In this document: positions 25,219 to 33,494 of the stretch, in pieces
How positions within the stretch are numbered: the stretch's first letter is position 1
Layout: each line of letters starts with the position of its first letter
Source of the DNA: Tenacibaculum todarodis
GTDB taxonomy: Bacteria > Bacteroidota > Bacteroidia > Flavobacteriales > Flavobacteriaceae
Assembly (NCBI RefSeq): GCF_001889045.1
Contig: NZ_CP018155.1
Location: 248,001 to 312,000, forward strand
Direction of reading: 5' to 3'
Length of the DNA stretch: 64,000 nt
The notes under the pieces: model-generated
The model's input: the letters and a program-made list of their open reading frames with translations, nothing else
Database searches by the model: none
What the model was told of the DNA's origin: nothing
Translations under genes and position numbers: made by a program

Positions 25219-27699
25219 TTAAAAACCACCAGAATTTTGTTTTTCATTATCGTCTCTTTGACGTCTTTGTTTCGCTTTGTTTTTTCCTGATCCAAAACGG
25301 TAGTTAAAACTTAGGTTTGCACTGTGGCTTTCCCAGTTAAATTGTCCGTTTTGTGTATAAGGTCTTGTAGAAGTGAAGCCAAATTTCATTCCGCTAAAAA
25401 TATCATTAACTCTAAAGCCAATAGTTCCTTTTCCTTTTAAAACGTTTAAACTTGCTCCGGCATTTATCATCCACATTTCTTTCACTTTCCACTGAATATC
25501 TTCTCCAGGACCACGATACATGGCAAATAATTGGAACCTTAAGTTTTTGGTTGCTGTAAAGTTATTACTAACTCTTGCATTAAAAGTTTGGTTTGTTACT
25601 TCAATTCTTTGAGAATTTGGGTCGCTTAAATCTGCTGTTCCAAATTGTTTTTGCGAATAAAAATCCATACTAGAATTTAAACGCCACCAGTTGTTTACTT
25701 TGTAGTTTGCAGAAAATTCAAGTCCGTAAGAACTAGTATCGTCAAAATTTGCAAAAGATAATATTTGTCTTACTTCATTTGGATCTGTTGGATCTTTATA
25801 AGTTACACGAGAAATATTGTCTGAAATTTCTCTATAAAAAGTTCCAAAGGTTAATGAACCGTTTTTAATTTTACGTGTATAGTTTATTTCGTAAGAATCG
25901 GTAAACTGAGGATTCAAATCTTTATTTCCGATTGATGTAATTAATGGAGTACTCCATTGTCTAATTGGATTTACTTGTCCAATTCCAGGTCTATCAACTC
26001 TTTTACTATAACTAAATTGAAATTGATTTTTATCAGAAGGATTATACGTGAAAAAAGCAGATGGATAAACAGAGAAAATATCATCAGTAACATTTGCAGG
26101 TGTTTCGTTTTCTAAATTAAAGTTTCCTTCAATACTATATTGTTCTAAACGAGCACCTAATTGCATGGTTACTTTTCCGAAGTTATGACCGTAATTTACA
26201 TAACCAGAATAAATTTTTCTATCGTAATTAAAAGAAGAGTTTCCTATTCTTTCTGTTCCTGTAATTTGTGGATTTCCGTTAACATCATACACAATTTCTC
26301 CATTAGTATCTCTTAAATACGTGTATTCTTCTTGGTCTGTAACATTAATATTTTCGGTATTGTTAACTCTATATTCTAAACCAACTTCTAACTTTCCTTT
26401 TTCAGAAATAGGATTTGTATAATCAATATTAATTAACGTGTTATCTCTATCGTTTTTAATGCTATTTTCATAATTTAATAACTTAGTATTTGGGTTAATT
26501 AAATCTTGATTTATAGAGTTCTCAGGAGAATCTGAATTAGAAAAAGTAGTTTCAAATTCTAAATTATGGCCTTCTTTGTCAAAATCTATTTTATAATTTA
26601 GGTTGTAAGCACTAGAAGTTCCGTCAATTTTTTGTGTGTTTGGGGCATCTGAAGTTGCAACATTATTCTCAAAAACTCTAGCTCTAGAAGTTCCTCCGTT
26701 TATAAACCAGTTTTGAGTGGTGTAAAATGATAAGGTATTTTTATCATTGATATAAATATCTGCTCCAATTTTAGCTAAATGAGACGTGTTTTCGTTTACA
26801 CCTCTAAAGTTTTGACGGTTATTGTTTTCTGGTCTAATAATATCTCCGTAATTTAAATTATCTCCAGTATTGAAACCGTAATTTCCAAAGAAATTTACTT
26901 TTCCTGTTTTATAATTCATATTGGTAGAACCGTTAAAACGAGTATAATGACCAGTTGTAACACCTGTATTTATAGATCCGTTAAAACCCATATTTGCGTT
27001 CTTGTTCAGAATTATATTTATAATTCCGCTCATTCCTTCTGGATTGTATTTTGCTGAAGGATTTGTAATTAATTCAATACTTTTTATAGAAGAAGAAGGT
27101 ATTTGTTTTAACATTTGAGCAGCGCTCATATTAGTTGGTTTTCCATCTACAAGTACACGTACATTTTCATTTCCACGTAAACTAATGTTACCTGTTTGGC
27201 TATCTACACTTACAGATTGTACATTGTTTAGTAATTCTGATGCAGTTGTACCTGCGGAAGTTAAATCTTTACCAACATTAATAACTTTTCTGTCTACTTT
27301 TTGCACAACTGTTGAGGTTTCTGCACGAACAACAACTTCATCTAAAGTTGTAGCATCTTCAATTAAAGAAATGGTTCCTAGAGCAATACTTTTCTTTTTT
27401 GAAGTGATATTTATTTTCTTGGTAATCGTTTTATATCCTATAAATTGAATTTCAACTAAACTGCTTCCTCTTGGAATATCTTTAATTTTAAAAATTCCGT
27501 TATCATCTGTAATACCTCCAGTAAGAACTTTGTTTTCAGTATCTCTAATAATAATGTTTACATACGGTAAAGCTTCTTTTGTGGTGTTGTCTATTACTTT
27601 ACCAGAAATTATACCTGGTTTTGGTAATTTGTCTTTAGCTAATTGAGCAAAGGAATTTGCTGTTACGGTTAGTAATAAAAACAGTAGTATTTTTTTCAT
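25219..27699 (-). CDS. TonB-dependent receptor-like outer-membrane beta-barrel protein (paralogue 2)
   Basis: 826 residues. Signal peptide ending at FAQ (about 19), carboxypeptidase-regulatory-like domain (about 30-110, VIDNTTKEALPYVNIIIRD), plug (VSVDSQTGNISLRGNENVRV) and barrel with SYSKRVDRPGIGQVNPI. Identical or near-identical blocks with the downstream paralogue include LIQIPSSSIKS-like QIPSSSIKSIELITNPSAKY and YNPEGMSGIINIIL. The C-terminal tail is basic and glutamine-rich (KNKAKQRRQRDDNEKQNSGGF), again unlike a standard barrel end. No partner lipoprotein or regulator is adjacent. Confidence 0.87.
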   Translation of the reverse strand: MKKILLFLLLTVTANSFAQLAKDKLPKPGIISGKVIDNTTKEALPYVNIIIRDTENKVLTGGITDDNGIFKIKDIPRGSSLVEIQFIGYKTITKKINITSKKKSIALGTISLIEDATTLDEVVVRAETSTVVQKVDRKVINVGKDLTSAGTTASELLNNVQSVSVDSQTGNISLRGNENVRVLVDGKPTNMSAAQMLKQIPSSSIKSIELITNPSAKYNPEGMSGIINIILNKNANMGFNGSINTGVTTGHYTRFNGSTNMNYKTGKVNFFGNYGFNTGDNLNYGDIIRPENNNRQNFRGVNENTSHLAKIGADIYINDKNTLSFYTTQNWFINGGTSRARVFENNVATSDAPNTQKIDGTSSAYNLNYKIDFDKEGHNLEFETTFSNSDSPENSINQDLINPNTKLLNYENSIKNDRDNTLINIDYTNPISEKGKLEVGLEYRVNNTENINVTDQEEYTYLRDTNGEIVYDVNGNPQITGTERIGNSSFNYDRKIYSGYVNYGHNFGKVTMQLGARLEQYSIEGNFNLENETPANVTDDIFSVYPSAFFTYNPSDKNQFQFSYSKRVDRPGIGQVNPIRQWSTPLITSIGNKDLNPQFTDSYEINYTRKIKNGSLTFGTFYREISDNISRVTYKDPTDPNEVRQILSFANFDDTSSYGLEFSANYKVNNWWRLNSSMDFYSQKQFGTADLSDPNSQRIEVTNQTFNARVSNNFTATKNLRFQLFAMYRGPGEDIQWKVKEMWMINAGASLNVLKGKGTIGFRVNDIFSGMKFGFTSTRPYTQNGQFNWESHSANLSFNYRFGSGKNKAKQRRQRDDNEKQNSGGF

Positions 27700-27795
27700 T
27701 GAATTTAGTTTATTTGTGTTTTATTGATGCTATATAGACGAGGCAATTTGTATTTTTGTTACTATCTTTAACACTGTTTAACGTAATATTAACAA

Positions 27796-28158
27796 ATGAA
27801 AAATGTAACACTAGTTCTAGGAGCTTCTTTAAAAACGGAACGCTATTCTAATAAGGCAATTAAGAAATTAATAGCACATAATCATGTGGTAGAAGCTATT
27901 GGTTTAAGAGAAGGTGAAGTAAATGGAGTTCATATAAATAAAGAGAAAATTGAGTTTTCTACAATAGATACGGTAACATTATATTTAAACCCAACTAGGC
28001 AAGAAGAATATTATAATTATATAATAAGTTTAGCGCCAAGACGTGTTATTTTTAATCCTGGAACAGAAAATTTCGAGTTTATGAAACTGTTGAAAGAAAA
28101 TAAAATTGAAAGTGAAGTTGCTTGTACTTTGGTGTTGTTAGCTACTAATCAATATTGA
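27796..28158 (+). CDS. CoA-binding domain protein (YccU-like)
   Basis: 120 residues forming a single CoA-binding Rossmann-like domain: VTLVLGASLKTERYSNKAIKKL (4-25) at the N-terminus, IDTVTLYLNPTRQEEYYNYI in the middle, and RRVIFNPGTENFEFMKLL with EVACTLVLLATNQY at the end. The NPGTEN-type block is typical of YccU proteins. Function in the cell is unknown. A TATTTTTG box lies at 27751-27758 with a TTG 24 bases further up, a slightly long spacer. Single gene, divergent from the receptor gene. Confidence 0.82.
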   Translation: MKNVTLVLGASLKTERYSNKAIKKLIAHNHVVEAIGLREGEVNGVHINKEKIEFSTIDTVTLYLNPTRQEEYYNYIISLAPRRVIFNPGTENFEFMKLLKENKIESEVACTLVLLATNQY

Positions 28159-28166
28159 TATAAGTT

Positions 28167-28236
28167 TGTCATTCCTGCGAAGGCAGGAATCTATTATTTA
28201 AGATTTTACGGATGGCCTGCCTACGCAGGAATAAAA
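28167..28236. repeat. Palindromic repeat, ATTCCTGCG family
   Basis: TGTCATTCCTGCGAAGGCAG near 28167 and GCCTGCCTACGCAGGAAT near 28214 form the two arms of an imperfect hairpin. A better-conserved copy is at 31451-31516. It sits between the convergent CoA-binding and rnz genes. Confidence 0.75.
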
Positions 28237-28263
28237 AATCATAAAATTGTGTTGGGAACTACT

Positions 28264-29178
28264 TTAAACAGTAAAACTTTTACCAGCTTCTGCATTTTCT
28301 ACAGTTGGAAAAACTGCTTCCGCTTCGGTTTTAAAATCTACAATATTTGGGTATCTACTAGAATAATGCCCAACAATTAATTTACCAACTTCAGCATCTC
28401 TAGCAATAATACCTGCTTGTTTTGCGGTTGAGTGTTTTGTTTTTTCGCACAAATCTTCACGGTCATTTAAAAAAGTAGCTTCGTGGTATAATAAATCTAC
28501 ATTTTTAATAATTGGAATAATATCAGGCTTATACATAGTGTCGCTACAATAAGCATAACTCTTTGGCTTTTCTGGTGCCGAAGTTAACATGGAATTTGGT
28601 AAAACTTCACCTGTAGATAAGGTAAAATCTCTACCAGCTTTTATATTATTGTAATCGCAAGTTTCAATTTCTTTGTAGGTTTTAACTACATCAATATTTA
28701 AACCTCTGGGTTTTGGTTTTTCTTTAAAAAGAAATCCATTTGTATAAACTCTATGCGTTAAAGGGATTGTTGTTACGCTCACTTTATCATCTTCAAAAAT
28801 AAGTTCGCTTTCTGTAGAAGTTAACTCATGAAAAATTAACTGATAACTTGTCCAAGATTTTGATAGTTTTAACTGTAAAACCGTTACTTCTTTAATGCCT
28901 TTTGGGCCATAAACGTGTAAATCTTTTTCTCTACCAAGAATTCCGAAAGTGCTAATTAAGCCAATTAGCCCAAAGAAATGATCTCCGTGTAAATGAGAAA
29001 TAAAAATATGATTAATTTTAGAAAAACCAACTTTATATTTTCGCATTTGGCGTTGTGTACCTTCACCACAATCAATAATAAAATGACTGTTGTTAATTTC
29101 TAAATGTTGCGATGTTGGATGCGCATTAATACGAGGTGTTGCAGAATGGCAACCTAAAATGGTGAGTTTTAAACTCAT
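28264..29178 (-). CDS. rnz: Ribonuclease Z
   Basis: 304 residues, usual length for the short form. Metallo-beta-lactamase zinc motif HLHGDH (H62, H64, D66, H67), FIIDCGEGTQRQ (33-44) that is characteristic of tRNase Z, DTMYKPD and HSTAKQAGIIARDA, and a late GHYSSRY. The enzyme removes the 3' trailer of tRNA precursors; this fits the tRNA genes in this window, whose Ser, Pro and Arg genes do not encode CCA. It starts by a 4-base ATGA overlap with the preceding small T9SS gene and is the last gene of the pyrR-pyrB operon. Confidence 0.95.
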   Translation of the reverse strand: MSLKLTILGCHSATPRINAHPTSQHLEINNSHFIIDCGEGTQRQMRKYKVGFSKINHIFISHLHGDHFFGLIGLISTFGILGREKDLHVYGPKGIKEVTVLQLKLSKSWTSYQLIFHELTSTESELIFEDDKVSVTTIPLTHRVYTNGFLFKEKPKPRGLNIDVVKTYKEIETCDYNNIKAGRDFTLSTGEVLPNSMLTSAPEKPKSYAYCSDTMYKPDIIPIIKNVDLLYHEATFLNDREDLCEKTKHSTAKQAGIIARDAEVGKLIVGHYSSRYPNIVDFKTEAEAVFPTVENAEAGKSFTV

Positions 29179-29495
29179 TTTATAACAAAGCGTTTAGAGT
29201 GTGTTTTGTTTACAGTTTGAATAGCATAAATGTACATGCCCGATTTTAAATCGTTTTTTTGAAAAGGAATAGTATTTCTACCTTCTTTAACCTTAATTAC
29301 TTTATTGTAAACCGTTTTTCCTAAAACATTTTTCACAATAAAAAAGGCTTCTTGTGGTTGGTTTGCTTCAAAAGAAATTGTTGTTGAATTTACAAATGGA
29401 TTAGGCGAAGTAACTAACTTGTCAATAGTTTTTTCTTGCGAAAAAGCCATAACAGAAATCAGTAAGAATAGTATTAAAAGTAATTTTTTCACCAT
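29175..29495 (-). CDS. Small protein consisting of signal peptide and T9SS type A sorting domain
   Basis: 106 residues. A signal peptide of about 20 residues (MVKKLLLILFLLISVMAFSQ) is followed directly by a type IX secretion C-terminal domain: SPNPFVNSTTISFEA, VKNVLGKTVYN, KSGMYIYAIQT and the terminal KRFVIK. No room is left for cargo, unlike normal T9SS substrates. It lies between the STAS-like gene and rnz with an ATGA overlap to rnz. It might be a secretion or surface-attachment adaptor, or a remnant of a larger protein; the intact frame favours a real small protein. Confidence 0.75.
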   Translation of the reverse strand: MVKKLLLILFLLISVMAFSQEKTIDKLVTSPNPFVNSTTISFEANQPQEAFFIVKNVLGKTVYNKVIKVKEGRNTIPFQKNDLKSGMYIYAIQTVNKTHSKRFVIK

Positions 29496-29521
29496 GCATT
29501 ATTTGTTAAAAAGGCATTTAA

Positions 29522-29854
29522 TTAAAAGCCTAAATCACGTTGAATTTCTTCCATTTCAAAAACATCTATTGCTTCAACCAAGGTTGGTACAATGTTAAAC
29601 GATTCTGGAAATTTATCAACATCAATATTTTCTTTAATGACTACAAAACTTGTGCCATTTTGTTGATGTTGTTCAGCGTATTTCAAAAATACAAAAAGTT
29701 CATCTTCTGTAGTGTTAAGACTGTCAGAAAGTTGAATAATTAGGTGTTTTTCTTTTAAATTGGTGTGTTTTTCTTCAAAAATGGCTAAAAATTCAGTGAA
29801 ATTTAACTTTTCTGAAGATATTAGTGTGTAGTTTTCTTTTTGCTCAATTTGCAT
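29522..29854 (-). CDS. Small STAS-like protein of the pyr/rnz operon
   Basis: 110 residues, no signal peptide. Alternating beta and helix pattern with HLIIQLSDSLNTTEDELFVFLKYAEQHQQNGTSFVVI is reminiscent of STAS/anti-anti-sigma folds, but the key motifs are not strong enough for a firm family call. In flavobacterial annotations the equivalent gene is often labelled ribonuclease Z because of its position. It starts 3 bases before the pyrB stop and is 26 bases ahead of the T9SS gene. Function unknown. Confidence 0.7.
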   Translation of the reverse strand: MQIEQKENYTLISSEKLNFTEFLAIFEEKHTNLKEKHLIIQLSDSLNTTEDELFVFLKYAEQHQQNGTSFVVIKENIDVDKFPESFNIVPTLVEAIDVFEMEEIQRDLGF

Positions 29855-29857
29855 GTA

Positions 29858-30784
29858 CTATCTTTTAATCTGTTGCGCCAATAAATAAATAACTGCCATT
29901 CTTACGGCAACTCCGTTTTCAACTTGATTTAATATGATTGATTGGTCAGAATCTGCAACGTCACTTGTAATTTCTACACCACGGTTTATTGGTCCTGGAT
30001 GCATTATTACAATTTTCTTGCCAAGGTTGTCTAATATTTCTTGGTTAATTCCAAACAGCTGCGTGTATTCTCTGGTAGAAGGGAAGTAGTTAATTGCCAT
30101 TCGTTCGTTTTGTACACGTAATACATTGGCAACATCACACCATTCTAATGCTTTTTTAAGATTGGTTTCAACTTCTACACCTAAACTTGTAATGTGTTTA
30201 GGAATTAACGTTGTTGGTCCACAAACTTTAACTTTTGCACCTTGTAATTGCAACGCAAAAATATTTGATAATGCTACACGAGAATGTAAAACATCACCAA
30301 CAATTACTATTTTCTTTCCTTTTACAGAACCTAGTTTTTCTCTTATTGAATACGAATCTAATAAAGCTTGGGTTGGATGTTCGTGTGTTCCGTCTCCAGC
30401 ATTTATAATTTTTGCGTCTACATGTTTAGATAAAAAGACTCCTGCACCAACATTAGGATGTCGCATAACAACAATATCTACTTTCATAGCAAGTATGTTG
30501 TTAACGGTATCAATTAAAGTTTCTCCTTTTTTTACGGAAGACTGACTTGCTGAAAAGTTAATTACATCTGCCGATAAACGTTTTTCTGCCAATTCAAAAG
30601 ATAATTTTGTTCTTGTTGAATTTTCAAAAAATAAGTTGGCAATGGTAATATCTCTAAGTGAAGGTACTTTTTTAATGGGTCTATTGATAACTGCTTTAAA
30701 ATGATCGGCAGTTTTAAAAATGAGATCAATATCTTGTTTGTTAAGATATTTTATTCCAAGTAAATGTTCTGTGCTTAAACTCAT
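29858..30784 (-). CDS. pyrB: Aspartate carbamoyltransferase catalytic subunit
   Basis: 308 residues, full length. Carbamoyl-phosphate-binding STRT motif in ENSTRTKLSFELAEKRL (about 54-70), HPNVGAG, DGTHEHPTQALLD (about 132-144) and HPGPINRGVEI near the end. It joins carbamoyl phosphate to aspartate in the first committed step of pyrimidine synthesis. No pyrI regulatory gene is adjacent, so this is probably the PyrI-independent type. Gene follows pyrR by 1 base and is part of the same operon. Confidence 0.96.
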   Translation of the reverse strand: MSLSTEHLLGIKYLNKQDIDLIFKTADHFKAVINRPIKKVPSLRDITIANLFFENSTRTKLSFELAEKRLSADVINFSASQSSVKKGETLIDTVNNILAMKVDIVVMRHPNVGAGVFLSKHVDAKIINAGDGTHEHPTQALLDSYSIREKLGSVKGKKIVIVGDVLHSRVALSNIFALQLQGAKVKVCGPTTLIPKHITSLGVEVETNLKKALEWCDVANVLRVQNERMAINYFPSTREYTQLFGINQEILDNLGKKIVIMHPGPINRGVEITSDVADSDQSIILNQVENGVAVRMAVIYLLAQQIKR

Positions 30785-30785
30785 T

Positions 30786-31328
30786 TTATTGTTTTTTCAC
30801 TAAATAAACAGCGTCTTTTTTGTGCTCTTCTTGCCAATTTACAACTACTTTTTCTTCGTTTATGGCATCAACTTGTCTTCCTCTGTAATTAGGCTGAATT
30901 GGTAAATGACGACTAAAACGCCTGTCAATTAAAACTAAAAGCTCTATGTTTTCTGGTCTTCCGTAAGATTGTATTGCAGTTAATGCAGATCGTACACTTC
31001 TTCCAGAATACAAAACATCATCTATAATTACCACTTTTTTACCTTCAATTAAAAAGTCTATTTGTGTGCTTTCTGCTTCTAAAGGTTCGTCTCTTCTTCT
31101 AAAATCGTCTCTGTAAAATGTAATATCCAATAAACCTAGTTGTAGGTTTTTAATTTGATAGTCTTCTTCTAACAATTTAGCCAATCTTTTTGCTAAAAAG
31201 CTTCCACGTGGTTGTAAACCAATTAATACAGTATCAGAAAAATTATTGTGATTTTCGATTAGCTGACATGCCAATCGATGCAGAATGATATCAATTTCTT
31301 TAGAAGTAAGTAGTGTTTTTCTGCTCAT
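30786..31328 (-). CDS. pyrR: PyrR-type uracil phosphoribosyltransferase/regulator
   Basis: 180 residues. PRPP-binding motif VVIIDDVLYSGRSVRSAL (about 104-121), N-terminal ILHRLACQLIENH and LIGLQPRGSFLAKRL are diagnostic of PyrR, and it heads the pyr operon. In Bacillus PyrR binds an attenuator in the pyr leader; here the predicted leader is only about 30 nt and shows no hairpin, so either the protein acts elsewhere or serves mainly as a uracil phosphoribosyltransferase. A good promoter lies at 31364-31393. Confidence 0.93.
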   Translation of the reverse strand: MSRKTLLTSKEIDIILHRLACQLIENHNNFSDTVLIGLQPRGSFLAKRLAKLLEEDYQIKNLQLGLLDITFYRDDFRRRDEPLEAESTQIDFLIEGKKVVIIDDVLYSGRSVRSALTAIQSYGRPENIELLVLIDRRFSRHLPIQPNYRGRQVDAINEEKVVVNWQEEHKKDAVYLVKKQ

Positions 31329-31363
31329 ATAAGCTATCAGTTTAGGCTAATAGTTCTAAATAA

Positions 31364-31393
31364 CAAAGTTAAGATTTAAAGTTTAAAGCGCAA
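31364..31393 (-). promoter_or_regulatory. Promoter of the pyrR-pyrB-rnz operon
   Basis: On the minus strand, TTG (31393-31391) and TAACTTTG (31371-31364) are separated by 19 bases, a full match to the Bacteroidota consensus. Predicted start about 30 bases before the pyrR ATG. Confidence 0.7.
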
Positions 31394-31450
31394 AGGGTTA
31401 TGTTGGAAAGTTGAATAGTTGGAAGTGAGAAGCAGGAAGTTGGAAGGTTT

Positions 31451-31516
31451 GTCATTCCTGCGAAGGCAGGAATCTATACTTGCGCTTGTTTGGATTCCTG
31501 CCTACGCAGGAATGAC
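31451..31516. repeat. Palindromic repeat, ATTCCTGCG family, intact copy
   Basis: GTCATTCCTGCG (31451-31462) and CGCAGGAATGAC (31505-31516) are perfect 12-bp inverted ends around internal pairing arms GAAGGCAGGAATC and GATTCCTGCCTAC. Second copy near 28167-28236. Confidence 0.85.
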
Positions 31517-31533
31517 AGATGTTCGCAAACAAG

Positions 31534-31700
31534 TTTAGCCGCGATTGAAGCGGCATCCTTTTTACTGTAAAAATAAATAAGCGTAATTGCGAGGAACGAA
31601 GCAATCTGTTTCTAATTATGAGATTGCCACAGTTTACAAAAAAGTAAACTTCGCAATAATAGCAGTAAAAAGATACAGCGGAAAGCGGGAAATAGCTACT
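31534..31700. repeat. Nested palindromic repeat in the pyrR-sulP gap
   Basis: The outer element has arms TTTAGCCGCGATTGAAGCGG...CTTTTTACTG (to 31567) and CAGTAAAAAG...AGCGGAAAGCGGG (31663-31690). Inside it lies a CATTGCGAGG-type copy (31585-31658, starting TAATTGCGAGGAACGAAGCA). The remainder of the 443-base gap holds the intact ATTCCTGCG element and the sulP promoter, with no gene. Confidence 0.75.
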
Positions 31701-31715
31701 AAAAACCTAATAAGG

Positions 31716-31745
31716 TTGCTTTATCTTAAGAATGATGTATCTTTG
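31716..31745 (+). promoter_or_regulatory. Promoter of the SulP gene
   Basis: TTG at 31716-31718 and TATCTTTG at 31738-31745 are 19 bases apart, a full consensus match, 26 bases before the ATG at 31772. Confidence 0.7.
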
Positions 31746-31771
31746 CAGACTTTTAGAAAACACTAGAAATT

Positions 31772-33433
31772 ATGACCGAATTTATTAGAAAAATAATTCC
31801 GAATGCAAAAGATGATGTTTTAGCAGGAATTACGGTTTCGTTAGCTATGATTCCAGAAGTTGTGGCGTTTGCGTTTGTAGCGCAAATTGATCCGTTAATG
31901 GCGCTTTCTGGAGCTTTTATTATTGGTTTAATTACCGCAATTTTTGGTGGAAGACCTGGTTTAATTTCAGGAGCAGCCGGAGCTGTAGCGGTTATTTTTG
32001 TTAGCATGATTGCTGATGGACATACAAAAGGAATGTTGTTTGATGCGCCTATAGAAAACATGGGTTTTTTCTATCTAATGGCGTGTGTGGTGTTAATGGG
32101 AATTATTCAAATTTTTGCAGGTGTTTTTAAACTAGGACGTTTTGTGCGATTAATTCCGCATTCTGTAATGATGGGATTTGTTAACGGTTTATCGATTGTG
32201 ATTTTTATTGCGCAGGTTAAGATGTTCTCTCATAAGTCATTACAAGTTTCTAAAGAAGGTGTAAAGGAGTATGTAAGTACGTATATGCAAGGTTCTGAAT
32301 TGTATATTATGATTGGTTTGGTTTTACTAACTATGGCAATTATTTGGGGTTTACCAAAAATCACTAAAAAATTACCTGCTGCATTAACAGCTATTTTAGC
32401 TACAAGCCTTATTGTTATTGGTTTTAATATGGATGTTTCTACGGTTGGTTCTTATATTATTGAAGGTGGAGGAACGGGTTTAAAAGGCGAATTTCCTACA
32501 CCAAATATGGATTTATGGAAAAACTTACCTTTTAATTTAGATACGTTAAAGTTTATTGCTTTACCTGCATTTTTAGCGGCTTCGGTTGGTTTAATTGAAT
32601 CGTTAATGACCATGAACCTTGTTGATGAATTAACAGATACAAGAGGAAATGGAAATAGAGAATGTGTTGCACAAGGAGCTGGAAATATTGTTTCTGGTTT
32701 GTTTGGTGGAACTGGAGGTTGTGGAATGATTGGACAAACGGTTATTAATGTAAATGCTGGCGGACGTGGGCGTTTGTCGGGAATAATGATGGCAGTTACT
32801 TTATTGTCTTTTATCTTATTTGCTGATAAATTAATTGAAATGGTGCCAATTGCAGCTTTAGTTGGGGTAATGTTTATGATGGTTATCGAAACGTTTGCAT
32901 GGTCTAGTTTTAGGATTTTTAAGAAAATACCAATGTCGGACGCTATTGTATTGGTTACAGTTTCTTTAGTAACAGTATTTGTAGATTTAGCAGTTGCAGT
33001 TTTTGTTGGTGTTATTATTTCTGCCTTAGTTTTTGCTTGGGAAAGTGCTAAGAAAATTAGAGCTAGAAAACGTATTAAAGAAGACGGAACCAAAGTATAC
33101 GAAATTTGGGGACCTTTATTCTTTGGAAGTATTCAAGCGTTTAATGATAAATTTGATGCTAAAAACGATCCTAAAAGCATAGAAATTGATTTTGTTGAAG
33201 CACGTGTTTCTGATCATTCTGCAATAGAAGCAATTTTTAATCTGGTTGAAAAATACCAAGGAGAAGGAAAAACAATAAAATTAAAACACTTAAGCGAAGA
33301 TTGTAAAGTGTTGTTATATAAAGCGAGCGATAAATTTCACGATGTAATTGTGGAAGATGTAGACGATCCTCGTTATCATTTAGCGGCAAACCCAGAGGAT
33401 TTTCCGAAGCCTTTAGGTGAATATAATTTTTAG
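31772..33433 (+). CDS. SulP-family inorganic anion transporter
   Basis: 553 residues. About ten to twelve hydrophobic segments over residues 10-415, with the family signatures ISGAAGAVAVIF, SVMMGFVNGLSIVIF and GGTGGCGMIGQTVINVNAGGRG, followed by a cytoplasmic STAS domain (about 440-545: IWGPLFFGSIQAFNDKF, EIDFVEARVSDHSAIEAI). Members carry sulfate, bicarbonate or other anions with sodium or protons. No carbonic anhydrase or sulfur gene is adjacent to decide the substrate; in marine flavobacteria bicarbonate is as likely as sulfate. Own promoter and terminator: a single-gene transcript. Confidence 0.93.
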   Translation: MTEFIRKIIPNAKDDVLAGITVSLAMIPEVVAFAFVAQIDPLMALSGAFIIGLITAIFGGRPGLISGAAGAVAVIFVSMIADGHTKGMLFDAPIENMGFFYLMACVVLMGIIQIFAGVFKLGRFVRLIPHSVMMGFVNGLSIVIFIAQVKMFSHKSLQVSKEGVKEYVSTYMQGSELYIMIGLVLLTMAIIWGLPKITKKLPAALTAILATSLIVIGFNMDVSTVGSYIIEGGGTGLKGEFPTPNMDLWKNLPFNLDTLKFIALPAFLAASVGLIESLMTMNLVDELTDTRGNGNRECVAQGAGNIVSGLFGGTGGCGMIGQTVINVNAGGRGRLSGIMMAVTLLSFILFADKLIEMVPIAALVGVMFMMVIETFAWSSFRIFKKIPMSDAIVLVTVSLVTVFVDLAVAVFVGVIISALVFAWESAKKIRARKRIKEDGTKVYEIWGPLFFGSIQAFNDKFDAKNDPKSIEIDFVEARVSDHSAIEAIFNLVEKYQGEGKTIKLKHLSEDCKVLLYKASDKFHDVIVEDVDDPRYHLAANPEDFPKPLGEYNF

Positions 33434-33455
33434 ATTTAAAAATAAAATATATAGA

Positions 33456-33484
33456 AAAAGCAAACTGAAAAGTTTGCTTTTTTT
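33456..33484. terminator. Terminator after the SulP gene
   Basis: AAAAGCAAACT (33456-33466) pairs with AGTTTGCTTTT (33471-33481) and is followed by T residues; it lies 22 bases past the stop codon and before the convergent DUF1826 gene. Confidence 0.8.
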
Positions 33485-33494
33485 GTGCGTTATT

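Noticed and set aside
20126..27699. Genomic island or prophage around the restriction genes and receptors
   Set aside because: No integrase, attachment duplication, phage gene or tRNA insertion was seen; only the two-gene restriction cassette looks foreign.
30786..31393. PyrR-type RNA attenuator in the pyr leader
   Set aside because: The predicted leader is only about 30 nt and shows no stem that could form an antiterminator.
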